From: Paraburkholderia sp. SOS3
GTDB lineage: Bacteria; Pseudomonadota; Gammaproteobacteria; Burkholderiales; Burkholderiaceae
Length of the DNA stretch: 64,000 nt
Assembly (NCBI RefSeq): GCF_001922345.1
Contig: NZ_CP018811.1
Span: 2,108,001 to 2,172,000, forward strand
Direction: 5' to 3'
Shown: positions 1-8,454 of the stretch, piece after piece
Position numbering within the stretch: the stretch's first letter is position 1
Layout of the letters: the number at the start of each line of letters is the position of its first letter
Program-made: the position numbers and the translations under genes
The notes under the pieces: generated by a model
Databases searched by the model: none
The model's input: the letters and a program-made list of their open reading frames with translations, nothing else
Told to the model about the DNA's origin: nothing

Positions 1-743
1 ACCAGCACGGTGGCGCGGATCGAACCGCGCTGCACGCCGACTGCTTCCTGCGCGGCGACGAAGATATCGTTCCACAGCCGCGCCTCGAGATGGTTCTCGA
101 GCTTCGGCAAGTAGAAATACGGGCCGCTTCCGCGTGCGAGCAATTCCTTCGCGTTATGGAACAGGAACAGCGCGAAATCGAAGATGCCGCCCGACACGCG
201 CTCGCCGTCGACGCTCACGTGTTTCTCGTCGAGATGCCAGCCGCGCGGACGCACGATCAGCGTCGCCACCTTGTCGTTGAGCCGATACGTCTTGCCGTTC
301 TGCTCGAGCGTGATCGTACGGCGCACCGCGTCCTTCAGATTGATGTGGCCGGTGAGCAGGTTGTCCCAGCTCGGCGCGTTCGAATCTTCGAAGTCGGTCA
401 TGTACGAATCGGCGCCCGAATTCAGCGCGTTGATGACCATCTTGCGTTCGACGGGACCGGTGATTTCGACGCGACGGCATGCGAGATCTTTCGGCAGCGG
501 TGCGATCGTCCAGTCCGCGTCGCGGATCGATTTCGTTTGCGCGAGAAAGTCGGGGCGCTCGCCGGCGTCGAGCCGCTTGACGCGTTCGGCGCGCGCCTTC
601 AGCAAGTCGCGGCGGCGCGGTTCGAACGCACGATGCAGTTGCGCGACGAGTTCGAGCGCTTCAGGTGTCAGAACCGTTTCGAAACCGGCTTTGATGTCTG
701 CCGATATCTTCATCCCGTGCGGGAGCTGCAGCGGGTTCGCCAT
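1..743 (-). CDS. aceB: Malate synthase A, N-terminal part (gene runs off the window)
   Basis: Condenses glyoxylate and acetyl-CoA to malate, the second step of the glyoxylate shunt, in the cytoplasm. Only the first 247 codons are in the window; the C-terminal half lies beyond position 1. The start ATG (743-741) gives [18 protein letters not shown] and has an AAGGAG ribosome site just upstream. The visible part holds family segments such as [14 protein letters not shown] and [20 protein letters not shown], close to the malate synthase A type rather than G. It is divergent from a LysR regulator, and isocitrate lyase lies about 2 kb away on the same strand, so the shunt genes are near each other but not in one operon. 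Identification is firm; completeness cannot be judged. Confidence 0.95.
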   Translation of the reverse strand, partial: MANPLQLPHGMKISADIKAGFETVLTPEALELVAQLHRAFEPRRRDLLKARAERVKRLDAGERPDFLAQTKSIRDADWTIAPLPKDLACRRVEITGPVERKMVINALNSGADSYMTDFEDSNAPSWDNLLTGHINLKDAVRRTITLEQNGKTYRLNDKVATLIVRPRGWHLDEKHVSVDGERVSGGIFDFALFLFHNAKELLARGSGPYFYLPKLENHLEARLWNDIFVAAQEAVGVQRGSIRATVL

Positions 744-830
744 GGTTTTCTCCTTGGGTCGGTCGGGCTTCGAATTCAGAAAATAATTTTATTAATGACT
801 GTATCGGATTGAAAAGATGGCAATCGTCAC

Positions 831-859
831 TTGATCTTTTACTTTCATCCACCTAATCT
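831..859 (+). promoter_or_regulatory. Possible sigma70 promoter of the LysR regulator
   Basis: TTGATC (831-836) and TAATCT (854-859) are 17 bp apart, giving a transcription start near 866, about 80 nt before the regulator's ATG. The AT-rich stretch 777-800 in the same divergent gap would carry the aceB promoter on the other strand. This is a consensus match by eye only. Confidence 0.35.
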
Positions 860-947
860 GGTGGCGATCATCGTTTCTGGACGCCTCTTCGTCCAGGCGC
901 GCGTGCCGCCGCGTCACAGTCCGCCTCGAACTCCGTTCCACATCGCC

Positions 948-1850
948 ATGGACCGCTTCAAGCAGATCGAAACTTTTGCGACTGTCGCCGCGCGCGGCAG
1001 CCTGTCGGCGGCTGCGCAGGCCGAAGGCGTGGCGCCCGCCATCATCGGCCGCCGCATCGATGCGCTCGAGGAGCGGCTTGGCGTCAAGCTGCTGGTGCGT
1101 ACGACGCGCCGCATTACCTTGACGTTCGAAGGAACGGCGTTTCTCGAAGACTGTCAGCGCATCCTCAACGATATGAACAACGCGGAAGCGAGCGTGTCCG
1201 CGGGCGGCGTGAAAGCGAGCGGTCATCTGCGCGTCTCGGCGCCCGCGGGTTTCGGCCGGCTGCACGTCGCACCGCTCGTCGCCGCGTTTACGGCGGCGCA
1301 TGCCGATGTCACGGTCACGCTCGATCTGTCCGACCGGCTCGTCGACCTCGTCAACGAAGGGTTCGACTGCGCGGTGCGCCTCGGCGAGCTGCCCGATTCG
1401 TCGCTCGTATCGCTGCGCCTCGGAGAGAACCGGCGCGTCTGCGTCGCGGCGCCGTTGTATCTGACGCGGCGCGGTACCCCGCAGACGCTTGCCGACCTTG
1501 CGCATCACAACTGTCTTGCGCTCGCGGCAAGCGCGAACCAGCAGCGCGGCTGGATGTTCGAGCACGACGGCAAGATCGCCACGATCAAGGTGTCGGGCAC
1601 GATGGAATGTTCGGATGGCGCCGTGCTGCACGAGTGGTGTCTCGCCGGCTACGGGCTCGCGTGGCGCTCGTGGTGGGAGGTCGGCGCCGATCTCGCAGCG
1701 GGGCGTCTCGTCACCGTGCTCGATGCGTTCGCCGCGCCGCCGATCGGCATTCACGCGGTGTTCGCGCAGCGCCGCCATTTGCCGCTGCGGGTGCGCCTCT
1801 TTCTCGACTTGCTCAAGCAGACCTACGCTGAACCGAACTACTGGCAGTAA
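948..1850 (+). CDS. LysR-family transcriptional regulator, divergent from aceB
   Basis: A 300-residue DNA-binding regulator of the usual LysR length. Residues 1-60 form the winged helix-turn-helix (MDRFKQIETFATVAARGSLS, then an Ala-rich recognition helix region), and residues about 90-295 the periplasmic-binding-protein-like effector domain. It resembles the CrgA/AaeR-like subgroup. The ATG at 948 is chosen because the conserved N-terminus begins exactly there; an upstream in-frame TTG at 831 would add 39 residues that look like leader DNA. Its head-to-head position with malate synthase suggests control of aceB or of itself, as is common for LysR pairs, but the effector is unknown. Confidence 0.85.
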   Translation: MDRFKQIETFATVAARGSLSAAAQAEGVAPAIIGRRIDALEERLGVKLLVRTTRRITLTFEGTAFLEDCQRILNDMNNAEASVSAGGVKASGHLRVSAPAGFGRLHVAPLVAAFTAAHADVTVTLDLSDRLVDLVNEGFDCAVRLGELPDSSLVSLRLGENRRVCVAAPLYLTRRGTPQTLADLAHHNCLALAASANQQRGWMFEHDGKIATIKVSGTMECSDGAVLHEWCLAGYGLAWRSWWEVGADLAAGRLVTVLDAFAAPPIGIHAVFAQRRHLPLRVRLFLDLLKQTYAEPNYWQ

Positions 1851-1863
1851 CGCGCAACGAAAC

Positions 1864-1885
1864 GCGCAGGTTCGCTGTCCTGCGC
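1864..1885 (+). terminator. Possible weak terminator hairpin after the LysR gene
   Basis: GCGCAGG (1864-1870) and CCTGCGC (1879-1885) form a perfect 7-bp stem with an 8-nt loop, 13 nt after the stop codon. There is no T-tract, so it may only stabilise the 3' end of the transcript. Confidence 0.35.
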
Positions 1886-2081
1886 AATTGTGCGCCATGC
1901 ATCGGCGCATACGCCGCGCGGGTTTCCGATAATCGGACTGACCCTCAAACGCCGCGTGCGGACAATTCCGGCGCACTACAATCGTCTCAGCAGGCCTGCC
2001 GCCGCCGCTCCGGTGCGGGCGCCGTTCGTATCGTGGCGCGCGAGGCCCCGCGTGCACCCGCAGTCGACGACGGAGAGCAAC

Positions 2082-2516
2082 ATGTTCAAGCATATCCTCG
2101 TACCGACCGATGGCTCGGAACTGTCGAAGAAAGCGATCGACGGCGCGATCGATCTTGCGCAAGCGGTCGGCGCGCGCGTCACCGCTTACGCGTGTCTGCC
2201 GCAGTATCCGTATTCGCCGTTTTCCGAAGTCGTGGTCGAGCCGCCGGTCGAGTTCCAGGACCGCAGCGAGCGCGAGGCGCGCGACCATCTGCGCGAAGTC
2301 GAAGAGGCGGCGCGCGGCGCGGGCGTCGCGTGCACGAGCCACACGAGCGTGCATCCGTCGCCGTACCTCGGCATTATCGAAGCGGCCGAGCAGGGCGGCT
2401 GCGATGTGATCTTCATGGCATCGCATGGACGGCGCGGCCTCGGTAGCTTGCTGATCGGCAGCGAGACGCAACGCGTGCTCACGCATACGAAGATCCCGGT
2501 GATCGTTTATCGGTGA
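2082..2516 (+). CDS. Universal stress protein (UspA family)
   Basis: A 144-residue single-domain Usp protein of the usual length for the family. It starts MFKHILVPTDGSELSKKAID, the typical first strand and loop. Near the C-terminus it has the ATP-binding pattern of the family, SHGRRGLGSLLIGSETQRVL, with glycines in the G-2x-G-9x-G(S/T) arrangement. This suggests the nucleotide-binding subgroup. Such proteins accumulate under starvation or stress and their exact targets are usually unknown. The ATG at 2082 sits behind a GGAGAG site; longer in-frame starts only add leader sequence. It is a single gene facing aceA across a gap filled with an 11-bp repeat array. Confidence 0.9.
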   Translation: MFKHILVPTDGSELSKKAIDGAIDLAQAVGARVTAYACLPQYPYSPFSEVVVEPPVEFQDRSEREARDHLREVEEAARGAGVACTSHTSVHPSPYLGIIEAAEQGGCDVIFMASHGRRGLGSLLIGSETQRVLTHTKIPVIVYR

Positions 2517-2563
2517 AGGCGTTGATGGTTTGGCGCGGCCGCTCGCGCGGCGCGCTGCGTGCC

Positions 2564-2697
2564 GGTGCGTTGCCGCTGCGTTGCCGCGGTGCTTTGCCGG
2601 CGCGTTCCCGGCGCGTTCCCGGCGTTTTTCCAGTGTGTTCCGAGTGTGTTCCCGGTGCGTTTCCGGCGCGTTTCCGATTGTGTTCCGGTCGCGCATG
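2564..2697. repeat. 11-bp degenerate tandem array (about 11 units) in the uspA/aceA convergent gap
   Basis: Units read GGTGCGTTGCC, GCTGCGTTGCC, a 13-bp variant, GGCGCGTTCCC twice, GGCGTTTTTCC, AGTGTGTTCCG, AGTGTGTTCCC, GGTGCGTTTCC, GGCGCGTTTCC and GATTGTGTTCC. The consensus is about GGYGYGTTYCC. The array fills much of the 313-bp gap between the stop codons of the usp gene (2516) and aceA (2830). I see no gene in this gap. Confidence 0.85.
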
Positions 2698-2829
2698 GGC
2701 CTCTGGCGCGCCCGGCCTCGCGCGGCGCGTATCGCCGCGCGGGCGGCCCGGGCCGGGCGGGGCCACATGAGCGTGCCCGACCCGTTCGCGCGACCCGCGG
2801 CGCGACGATGCGCCAAGCCGACAGCCTCG

Positions 2830-4152
<1,323 letters not shown>

Positions 4153-4348
4153 GGTGTGCTCCCTTTCGATAAAGACCGGTTTTGAACAGTGGAATAGCGG
4201 GACTCGGTAGGCGGAAGACAGGCTTGCGATGTCTCCGGAGCGCGAAGTCTTATATAAGAGTCTAGGCGCGCGGCGGAAGCGGCAACAGGCGGTAGCGAAC
4301 GTTTTTTCTGGTAATTTAATTTATTAAAATCAATGGATTGGAGAATAC

Positions 4349-4450
4349 TTTTCGCATCATGGAAATCCTTTTCCCATGTTGCAATGTCGTCGGTTGTGCC
4401 TTGCAGCACGATTTTTTACGACTCAAAAAATTTTTCCATATTGTGAAATC
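4349..4450 (-). promoter_or_regulatory. Candidate operator cluster upstream of aceA
   Basis: Three degenerate direct repeats begin at 4349 (TTTTCGCATCATGGAAATCC), 4369 (TTTTCCCATGTTGCAATGTC) and 4431 (TTTTTCCATATTGTGAAATC). Overlapping the first two is the near-palindrome TGGAAATCCTTTTCCCA (4360-4376). It resembles the E. coli IclR operator consensus TGGAAATNATTTCCA, known to control aceBA there. The cluster lies 200-300 bp upstream of the aceA start. It is also close to the 3' end of the neighbouring rhlE gene, but the AT-rich composition suits a promoter region. Regulator identity is inference. Confidence 0.4.
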
Positions 4451-4463
4451 TGCGGATGGGCGA

Positions 4464-4489
4464 AAAAAAGCCCGCCGAGGCGGGCTTTG
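4464..4489 (-). terminator. Rho-independent terminator of rhlE
   Basis: On the minus strand, AAAGCCCGCC / GGCGGGCTTT form a strong GC hairpin with a 2-3 nt loop followed by a run of seven T (complement of 4462-4469). It lies about 55 nt after the rhlE stop codon and before the aceA promoter region. Confidence 0.85.
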
Positions 4490-4543
4490 CGAGATTGCGT
4501 ATGCTGCTCTAACGCTTCGCTTGTTTGTGGCGAGGTCGGGCAG

Positions 4544-6223
4544 TTAGCTGCCGCGACGCGGATTGCGCGGACCGTCGCCGCGGCGTGCGCCAAAGCCTCC
4601 GTCGCGCGAACCGGCATAGCTGCTGCCGCCTTCGCCGCGCGATGCGCCGTAGCCGTCGCGACCGCCGCTGGACGACTTGCCGCTCCAGCCGCGACCGCCG
4701 CTGCCATTGCCACCACCGTAGCCGCCGCCTTCGCGCGAGCCGCCATAGCTGCCGCTGCCGCCCGGCTTGCCGCCGCCGAAGCGCCGGCCGCCGCCGTTGC
4801 CGCCAGGACGTCCACGTCCGCCGCCAAAACCGCCGCGGCCGCCTGCGGGCGGTGCCCTGCGCGGTTCGAAGCCTTCGATGACGTTGACAGGCAGCGGTGC
4901 CCGCACGAAACGTTCGATGCGCTTCAACGCACCCTGTTCCGCGTGATGCACGAGACTCACCGCGATACCCGAGCGACCCGCGCGGCCCGTGCGGCCGATA
5001 CGGTGCACGTAGTCTTCCGCGAACTTCGGCAGATCGTAGTTGAACACGTGCGTGATGCCGGGGATATCGATGCCGCGCGCCGCGACATCGGTGGCGACGA
5101 GCACGCGCACGCGGCGCTCGCGCAGCGCGCGAATCGTACGGTTGCGCGCGCCTTGCGGCAGGTCGCCGTGCAACGCGGCGGACTGGAAGCCCGCGTCCGC
5201 AAGACGGCCGGCAAGCTGGTCCGCGTCGCTCTTCGTTGCCGTGAAGACGATGGCCTGATCGAGGCCCGCGTCGCGCAACAGATGATCGAGCAGGCGATCC
5301 TTATGGTCGCGGTCGTCGACGTAATGCACGGTTTGCGCGATATTGGCGCGCTGCTCGATGCGTTGCGTGATTTCGATGCGCTCGGGGTTATTCAGCAGGC
5401 GGCTCGTCAGCGAGCCGATCTTGCCGTCGAGCGTTGCCGAGAACAGCATGGTCTGGCGCGAAGCGGGCGTTGCGGCGACGATCGTTTCGATGTCGTCGAT
5501 AAAGCCCATATCGAGCATGCGATCGGCTTCGTCGAGCACGAGCATCTGCAGTTCCGACAGATCGATCCGGCCGCGCTCGAGATGGTCGAGCAGACGACCC
5601 GGCGTCGCGACGAGAACTTCAGGGTTCTTCGCGAGCAGCATCAACTGCTGACCGTAGGCGACGCCGCCCAGAATGCTGACGGTGCGCAGCCGGCGCAGGT
5701 GCTTGCCGTAGGTCGACGCGGCCGTGGTGACCTGCATCGCGAGTTCGCGCGTCGGCGTGAGCACGAGCAGACCCGGGCGCGCGACCGGCTGCGGACGGCG
5801 CGTGCGGCGATCGGCGCTGCGCGGATCGCCCGACGGGCGCGGTTGCTGGGCCTGGGTTTTTTGCAACTGGGCGAAACGCTCGATGGCCGGCAGCATGAAT
5901 GCGGCCGTCTTGCCCGAACCGGTCGGGCTCGAGACGAGCAGATCGCGCCCGGCGATGCCCGCCGGAATGGCGCGCTGCTGAACCGGCGTCGGCGCTTTGT
6001 AGCCCGCCGCGGTCAGTGCGGAAAGAATCTCTTCCGAAAGCCCGAGCGAGGCGAAGGTCGGTCCTTGATCGGCGCCGGCTGCGTCCGCTGCATTCGCCGC
6101 ATTCGTTGCGTCGACCGGTGCGTCGGCACGCGCCGCCGTTGCTTCGGCGATGGAGGGCGTGTCAAGACCGAGGGCGGCATCGGCGATTGCGTTCAACGGG
6201 CTGGTGGTGTTGCTCGAAGTCAT
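4544..6223 (-). CDS. rhlE: DEAD-box ATP-dependent RNA helicase RhlE
   Basis: Unwinds RNA in ribosome assembly and RNA turnover. The protein has 559 residues. It shows the Q motif region (about 57-83), Walker A PTGSGKT (100-106), PTREL, TPGRLLD, the DEAD box (231-234), SAT, ARGID and HRIGRTGRAG, so all helicase motifs are present. Residues about 121-150 form a Gln/Arg/Pro-rich insert between motifs I and Ia, and the last 100 residues are a Gly/Arg/Ser-rich RGG-type tail that typically binds RNA. The ATG at 6223 is preferred over an in-frame start 38 codons upstream because AAGGA precedes it and the conserved part begins here. A long leader (to about 6533) may give cold or autoregulatory control. 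Confidence 0.93.
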   Translation of the reverse strand: MTSSNTTSPLNAIADAALGLDTPSIAEATAARADAPVDATNAANAADAAGADQGPTFASLGLSEEILSALTAAGYKAPTPVQQRAIPAGIAGRDLLVSSPTGSGKTAAFMLPAIERFAQLQKTQAQQPRPSGDPRSADRRTRRPQPVARPGLLVLTPTRELAMQVTTAASTYGKHLRRLRTVSILGGVAYGQQLMLLAKNPEVLVATPGRLLDHLERGRIDLSELQMLVLDEADRMLDMGFIDDIETIVAATPASRQTMLFSATLDGKIGSLTSRLLNNPERIEITQRIEQRANIAQTVHYVDDRDHKDRLLDHLLRDAGLDQAIVFTATKSDADQLAGRLADAGFQSAALHGDLPQGARNRTIRALRERRVRVLVATDVAARGIDIPGITHVFNYDLPKFAEDYVHRIGRTGRAGRSGIAVSLVHHAEQGALKRIERFVRAPLPVNVIEGFEPRRAPPAGGRGGFGGGRGRPGGNGGGRRFGGGKPGGSGSYGGSREGGGYGGGNGSGGRGWSGKSSSGGRDGYGASRGEGGSSYAGSRDGGFGARRGDGPRNPRRGS

Positions 6224-6664
6224 GAAAATCCTTGAAGCATGGGAACGAACCCCTTGGATGAAACCAGGGGATGAAACGTCGGCGCCAATCGGCATTACCC
6301 AAGTTGTCGGATTCAGCGAGCAGACAGCAGCGAGCAAACCGTAAAACGGGGGCAGCTCGCGACAATGAAGGCGAGCTTTTCGTTAGAAGCTGTATCGGAT
6401 GCGGTGCGCCGGGAGGGCTTACCGCCAGCCTTACGTGGTGGCCCGTAGAAAAGCAGGGCACGTGGCAGGGAGGTGACAGGTTCTAAACTGGATTGGAGCA
6501 AAACGCTTTACTGCACCGGCGTTTGCAAGTGCAGCGGCAATTATAGCTAACTTTGCTGCACTGCGCCACTTATTTGACATGAAACGGTCATGGCCCAGAC
6601 CAATGGCACGCGCGGATGTGTTCCGGACCGTCCGAAACCTGCACGGCCCGTGCAGTCATGCGAA
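6224..6664. other. 441-bp gap: rhlE leader and promoter region, no gene seen
   Basis: On the minus strand a perfect TATAAT is at 6545-6540 without a good -35 hexamer. If used, it would give an rhlE 5' leader of about 310 nt. Close to the rhlE start a small hairpin, CCCCTTGG / CCAGGGG (6250-6270), lies in that leader. Short open frames in the gap lack family-like sequence and codon bias. The acyl-CoA-binding gene ends at 6665 on the same strand. Confidence 0.5.
6540..6545 (-). promoter_or_regulatory. Possible -10 element of rhlE
   Basis: TATAAT read on the minus strand, in an AT-rich pocket (AAGTTAGCTATAATTGCC). No hexamer close to TTGACA is found 16-18 bp upstream, so the promoter would be weak or activator-dependent. 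Confidence 0.35.
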
Positions 6665-6928
6665 TCAAGCGCCGCTTTTCAGCGATTCGACGAGTTCGAC
6701 GTATTCCTGCCTGGCGGTTTCGGGCGCGAGGCCTTTCAACGCCGCCCATGCGTCGTGTTTGTATTTGCCGGCGATGTCCGCGAAGCCTGGCCGTTCGTCG
6801 GGCGCGTCGCCGGCGGTTGCCTGCTTGTAGAGTCCGTAAAGACGCAGCAACGTGAGGTCGCCCGGTCGTTCAGACAACTGCTTTACGTCGTTGACTGCCT
6901 GGTTGAAGCGTGAATCGACGTCGCTCAT
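6665..6928 (-). CDS. Acyl-CoA-binding protein (ACBP)
   Basis: An 87-residue four-helix protein that binds medium and long-chain acyl-CoA esters and buffers their pool in the cytoplasm. The family core is visible: FNQAVNDVKQL, LLRLYGLYKQATAGD (the conserved YKQ segment that contacts the CoA) and KYKHDAWAALKGL. The length matches the family norm of 85-90. The start is the ATG at 6928; a longer frame upstream adds 19 unrelated residues. It lies just upstream of rhlE on the same strand with a 441-bp gap, so it is probably a separate unit. Bacterial members are scattered and their physiological role is poorly defined. Confidence 0.93.
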   Translation of the reverse strand: MSDVDSRFNQAVNDVKQLSERPGDLTLLRLYGLYKQATAGDAPDERPGFADIAGKYKHDAWAALKGLAPETARQEYVELVESLKSGA

Positions 6929-7060
6929 CGATGACTCCGCGAAAGGTCGGATCGGCTGACGATCATAACAAGCGCAGCGGCACAAGTGCGAACCGCAGAT
7001 GTGTGGCGCCGGGTCGGCTTCGCGACCGACGCGCGAAGGTCGCGCATTACAATATCGGCC

Positions 7061-7963
7061 ATGACCGACACTGTGCTGCTTGCCCTCGATACATCGACCG
7101 AATTCTGCTCGGTCGCGTTGCTTGCCGTTGCGAATCCGCCTGCGGGTTCGTCCTTGCGTTCGCTGGCCGATGATTCGCTGGCCGGTGATTCGCCGGGACG
7201 TGGTTCGTCGGCCCGTGGTTTGGCCGGCGGTTCGCCGGTCGACGGTTTATCGGCCGGCGCGTCTGATGAACCGCGGGTCTGGTCGCGCCACGAGTCGACC
7301 GGCGCGGTGTCCAGCACGCGCCTCCTGCCCGCCATTCGCGAGCTGTTCGACGAAGCTGGTTACGCGCTGCGCGCGTGCAACGCAATCGCGTTCGGCGCGG
7401 GTCCAGGCTCGTTCACGGGCTTGCGTACGGCAACCGGTGCCGCGCAAGGGCTCGCGTTTGGGCTCGGCTGCCCCGTCGTGCCGATCGGCACGCTTGCCGC
7501 GTGTGCGGAAAGCGCACGCCGGCGCGATCCGTCGGCGACGCGCGTGCTCGCCGCACTCGATGCGCGGATGGACGAAGTCTATTGGGCCGACTACGCATGG
7601 GACGATGCGCTGCAAGACTGGCACGCGGTGCGCGCCGCGGCGCTCGATGCGCCCGAACGGATTGTCGCGCCCGACGTGCCGTACACGCTTGCCGGCAACG
7701 CGGCCGCAGTGTTCGGCGCGCGGCTCGCGATTGCTGCGGGCGCGCGCGCGATCGACGGCGAGGCGCTGCCGCATGCGCTGCCAATCGCGTTTGCCGCGTT
7801 GCGCGCATGGCGCGCGGGGCGCACGGTGCCGGCCGATCAGGCGGCACCCGAATACGTGCGCGACAAGGTTGCACTGACCACGGCCGAACGGCTTGCCGTG
7901 AAAGCCGCGCAAGGCCAGGCGGGCGACCCGTCGCGCAGCCACGCCAGCGAGCCTCCCCAATGA
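7061..7963 (+). CDS. tsaB: tRNA threonylcarbamoyladenosine biosynthesis protein TsaB, with an in-frame repeat insert
   Basis: Partner of TsaD in making the t6A modification at position 37 of ANN-decoding tRNAs. The 300-residue protein has the ASKHA N-terminus LLALDTSTEFCSVAL and the conserved AFGAGPGSFTGLRTATGAAQG segment. It is longer than usual (about 230-250) because residues about 30-70 contain a Ser/Gly/Asp-rich insert encoded by a 15-bp tandem array (7162-7263). The insert sits between the first strands, where a loop could tolerate it. The gene overlaps rimI by ATGA and starts a tightly coupled run of four genes. The ATG at 7061 begins the conserved domain. Confidence 0.93.
   Translation: MTDTVLLALDTSTEFCSVALLAVANPPAGSSLRSLADDSLAGDSPGRGSSARGLAGGSPVDGLSAGASDEPRVWSRHESTGAVSSTRLLPAIRELFDEAGYALRACNAIAFGAGPGSFTGLRTATGAAQGLAFGLGCPVVPIGTLAACAESARRRDPSATRVLAALDARMDEVYWADYAWDDALQDWHAVRAAALDAPERIVAPDVPYTLAGNAAAVFGARLAIAAGARAIDGEALPHALPIAFAALRAWRAGRTVPADQAAPEYVRDKVALTTAERLAVKAAQGQAGDPSRSHASEPPQ
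7162..7263 (+). repeat. 15-bp tandem array inside tsaB
   Basis: Units GCTGGCCGATGATTC, GCTGGCCGGTGATTC, GCCGGGACGTGGTTC, GTCGGCCCGTGGTTT, a 12-bp unit and GCCGGTCGACGGTTT follow each other, with a partial unit after. All lengths are multiples of three, so the reading frame is kept and a pentapeptide of the type L-A-G-D-S is repeated. Confidence 0.85.
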
Positions 7964-8454
7964 GCGGCGTATTGCTCGCGGACCGCTACATGTCGCCGAT
8001 GACCGAGGGCGACCTCGACGAAGTCGCCATCGTCGAACGGCTCGCCTACGAGTTTCCGTGGTCGCGCGGCAATTTCGAAGACTCGCTGCGCAACGGCTAT
8101 TTCGGCATCTGTCTGCGGCACGTAACGGGGACGCTGATCGGTTACTGCGTGCTGATGCCGGTCGTCGACGAGATGCATCTGCTGAATCTATGCGTCGCAC
8201 CGCCGGCGCAGCATGCGGGCGCGGGGCTCGCGCTGCTGCGCGAAGCGGTGCGCATCACGCATGCGGAAAAGCTGACGGGTCTGCTGCTCGAAGTGCGGCC
8301 GTCGAACCATCGCGCGATCCGGCTATACGAGCGCTTCGGCTTTGCGTCGATCGGCCGGCGCAAGAACTACTATCCGGCGCGGCACCGCAGCCGGGAAGAC
8401 GCAATCGTGATGCGATTTTCTTTTGAGAAGGAGGGCGCCGATGGCGTTGCATGA
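7960..8454 (+). CDS. rimI: Ribosomal protein S18-alanine N-acetyltransferase
   Basis: A GNAT-fold acetyltransferase of 164 residues that acetylates the N-terminal alanine of ribosomal protein S18 with acetyl-CoA. Conserved parts are FPWSRGNFEDSLRNGYFG (substrate side), LLNLCVAPPAQHAGAGLALL (motif A, acetyl-CoA pyrophosphate loop) and RLYERFGFASIGRRKNYY near the C-terminus. The acetyl-CoA loop reads QHAGAG instead of the common Q/RxxGxG/A form, still compatible with binding. The ATG overlaps the tsaB stop, the usual tsaB-rimI neighbourhood in proteobacteria, which implies translational coupling. The last codons overlap the next gene by 14 nt. Confidence 0.93.
   Translation: MSGVLLADRYMSPMTEGDLDEVAIVERLAYEFPWSRGNFEDSLRNGYFGICLRHVTGTLIGYCVLMPVVDEMHLLNLCVAPPAQHAGAGLALLREAVRITHAEKLTGLLLEVRPSNHRAIRLYERFGFASIGRRKNYYPARHRSREDAIVMRFSFEKEGADGVA

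Noticed and set aside
6271..6486. Small plus-strand open frame (71 codons) in the rhlE upstream gap
   Set aside because: No recognisable sequence, poor ribosome site, and overlaps the likely rhlE leader.
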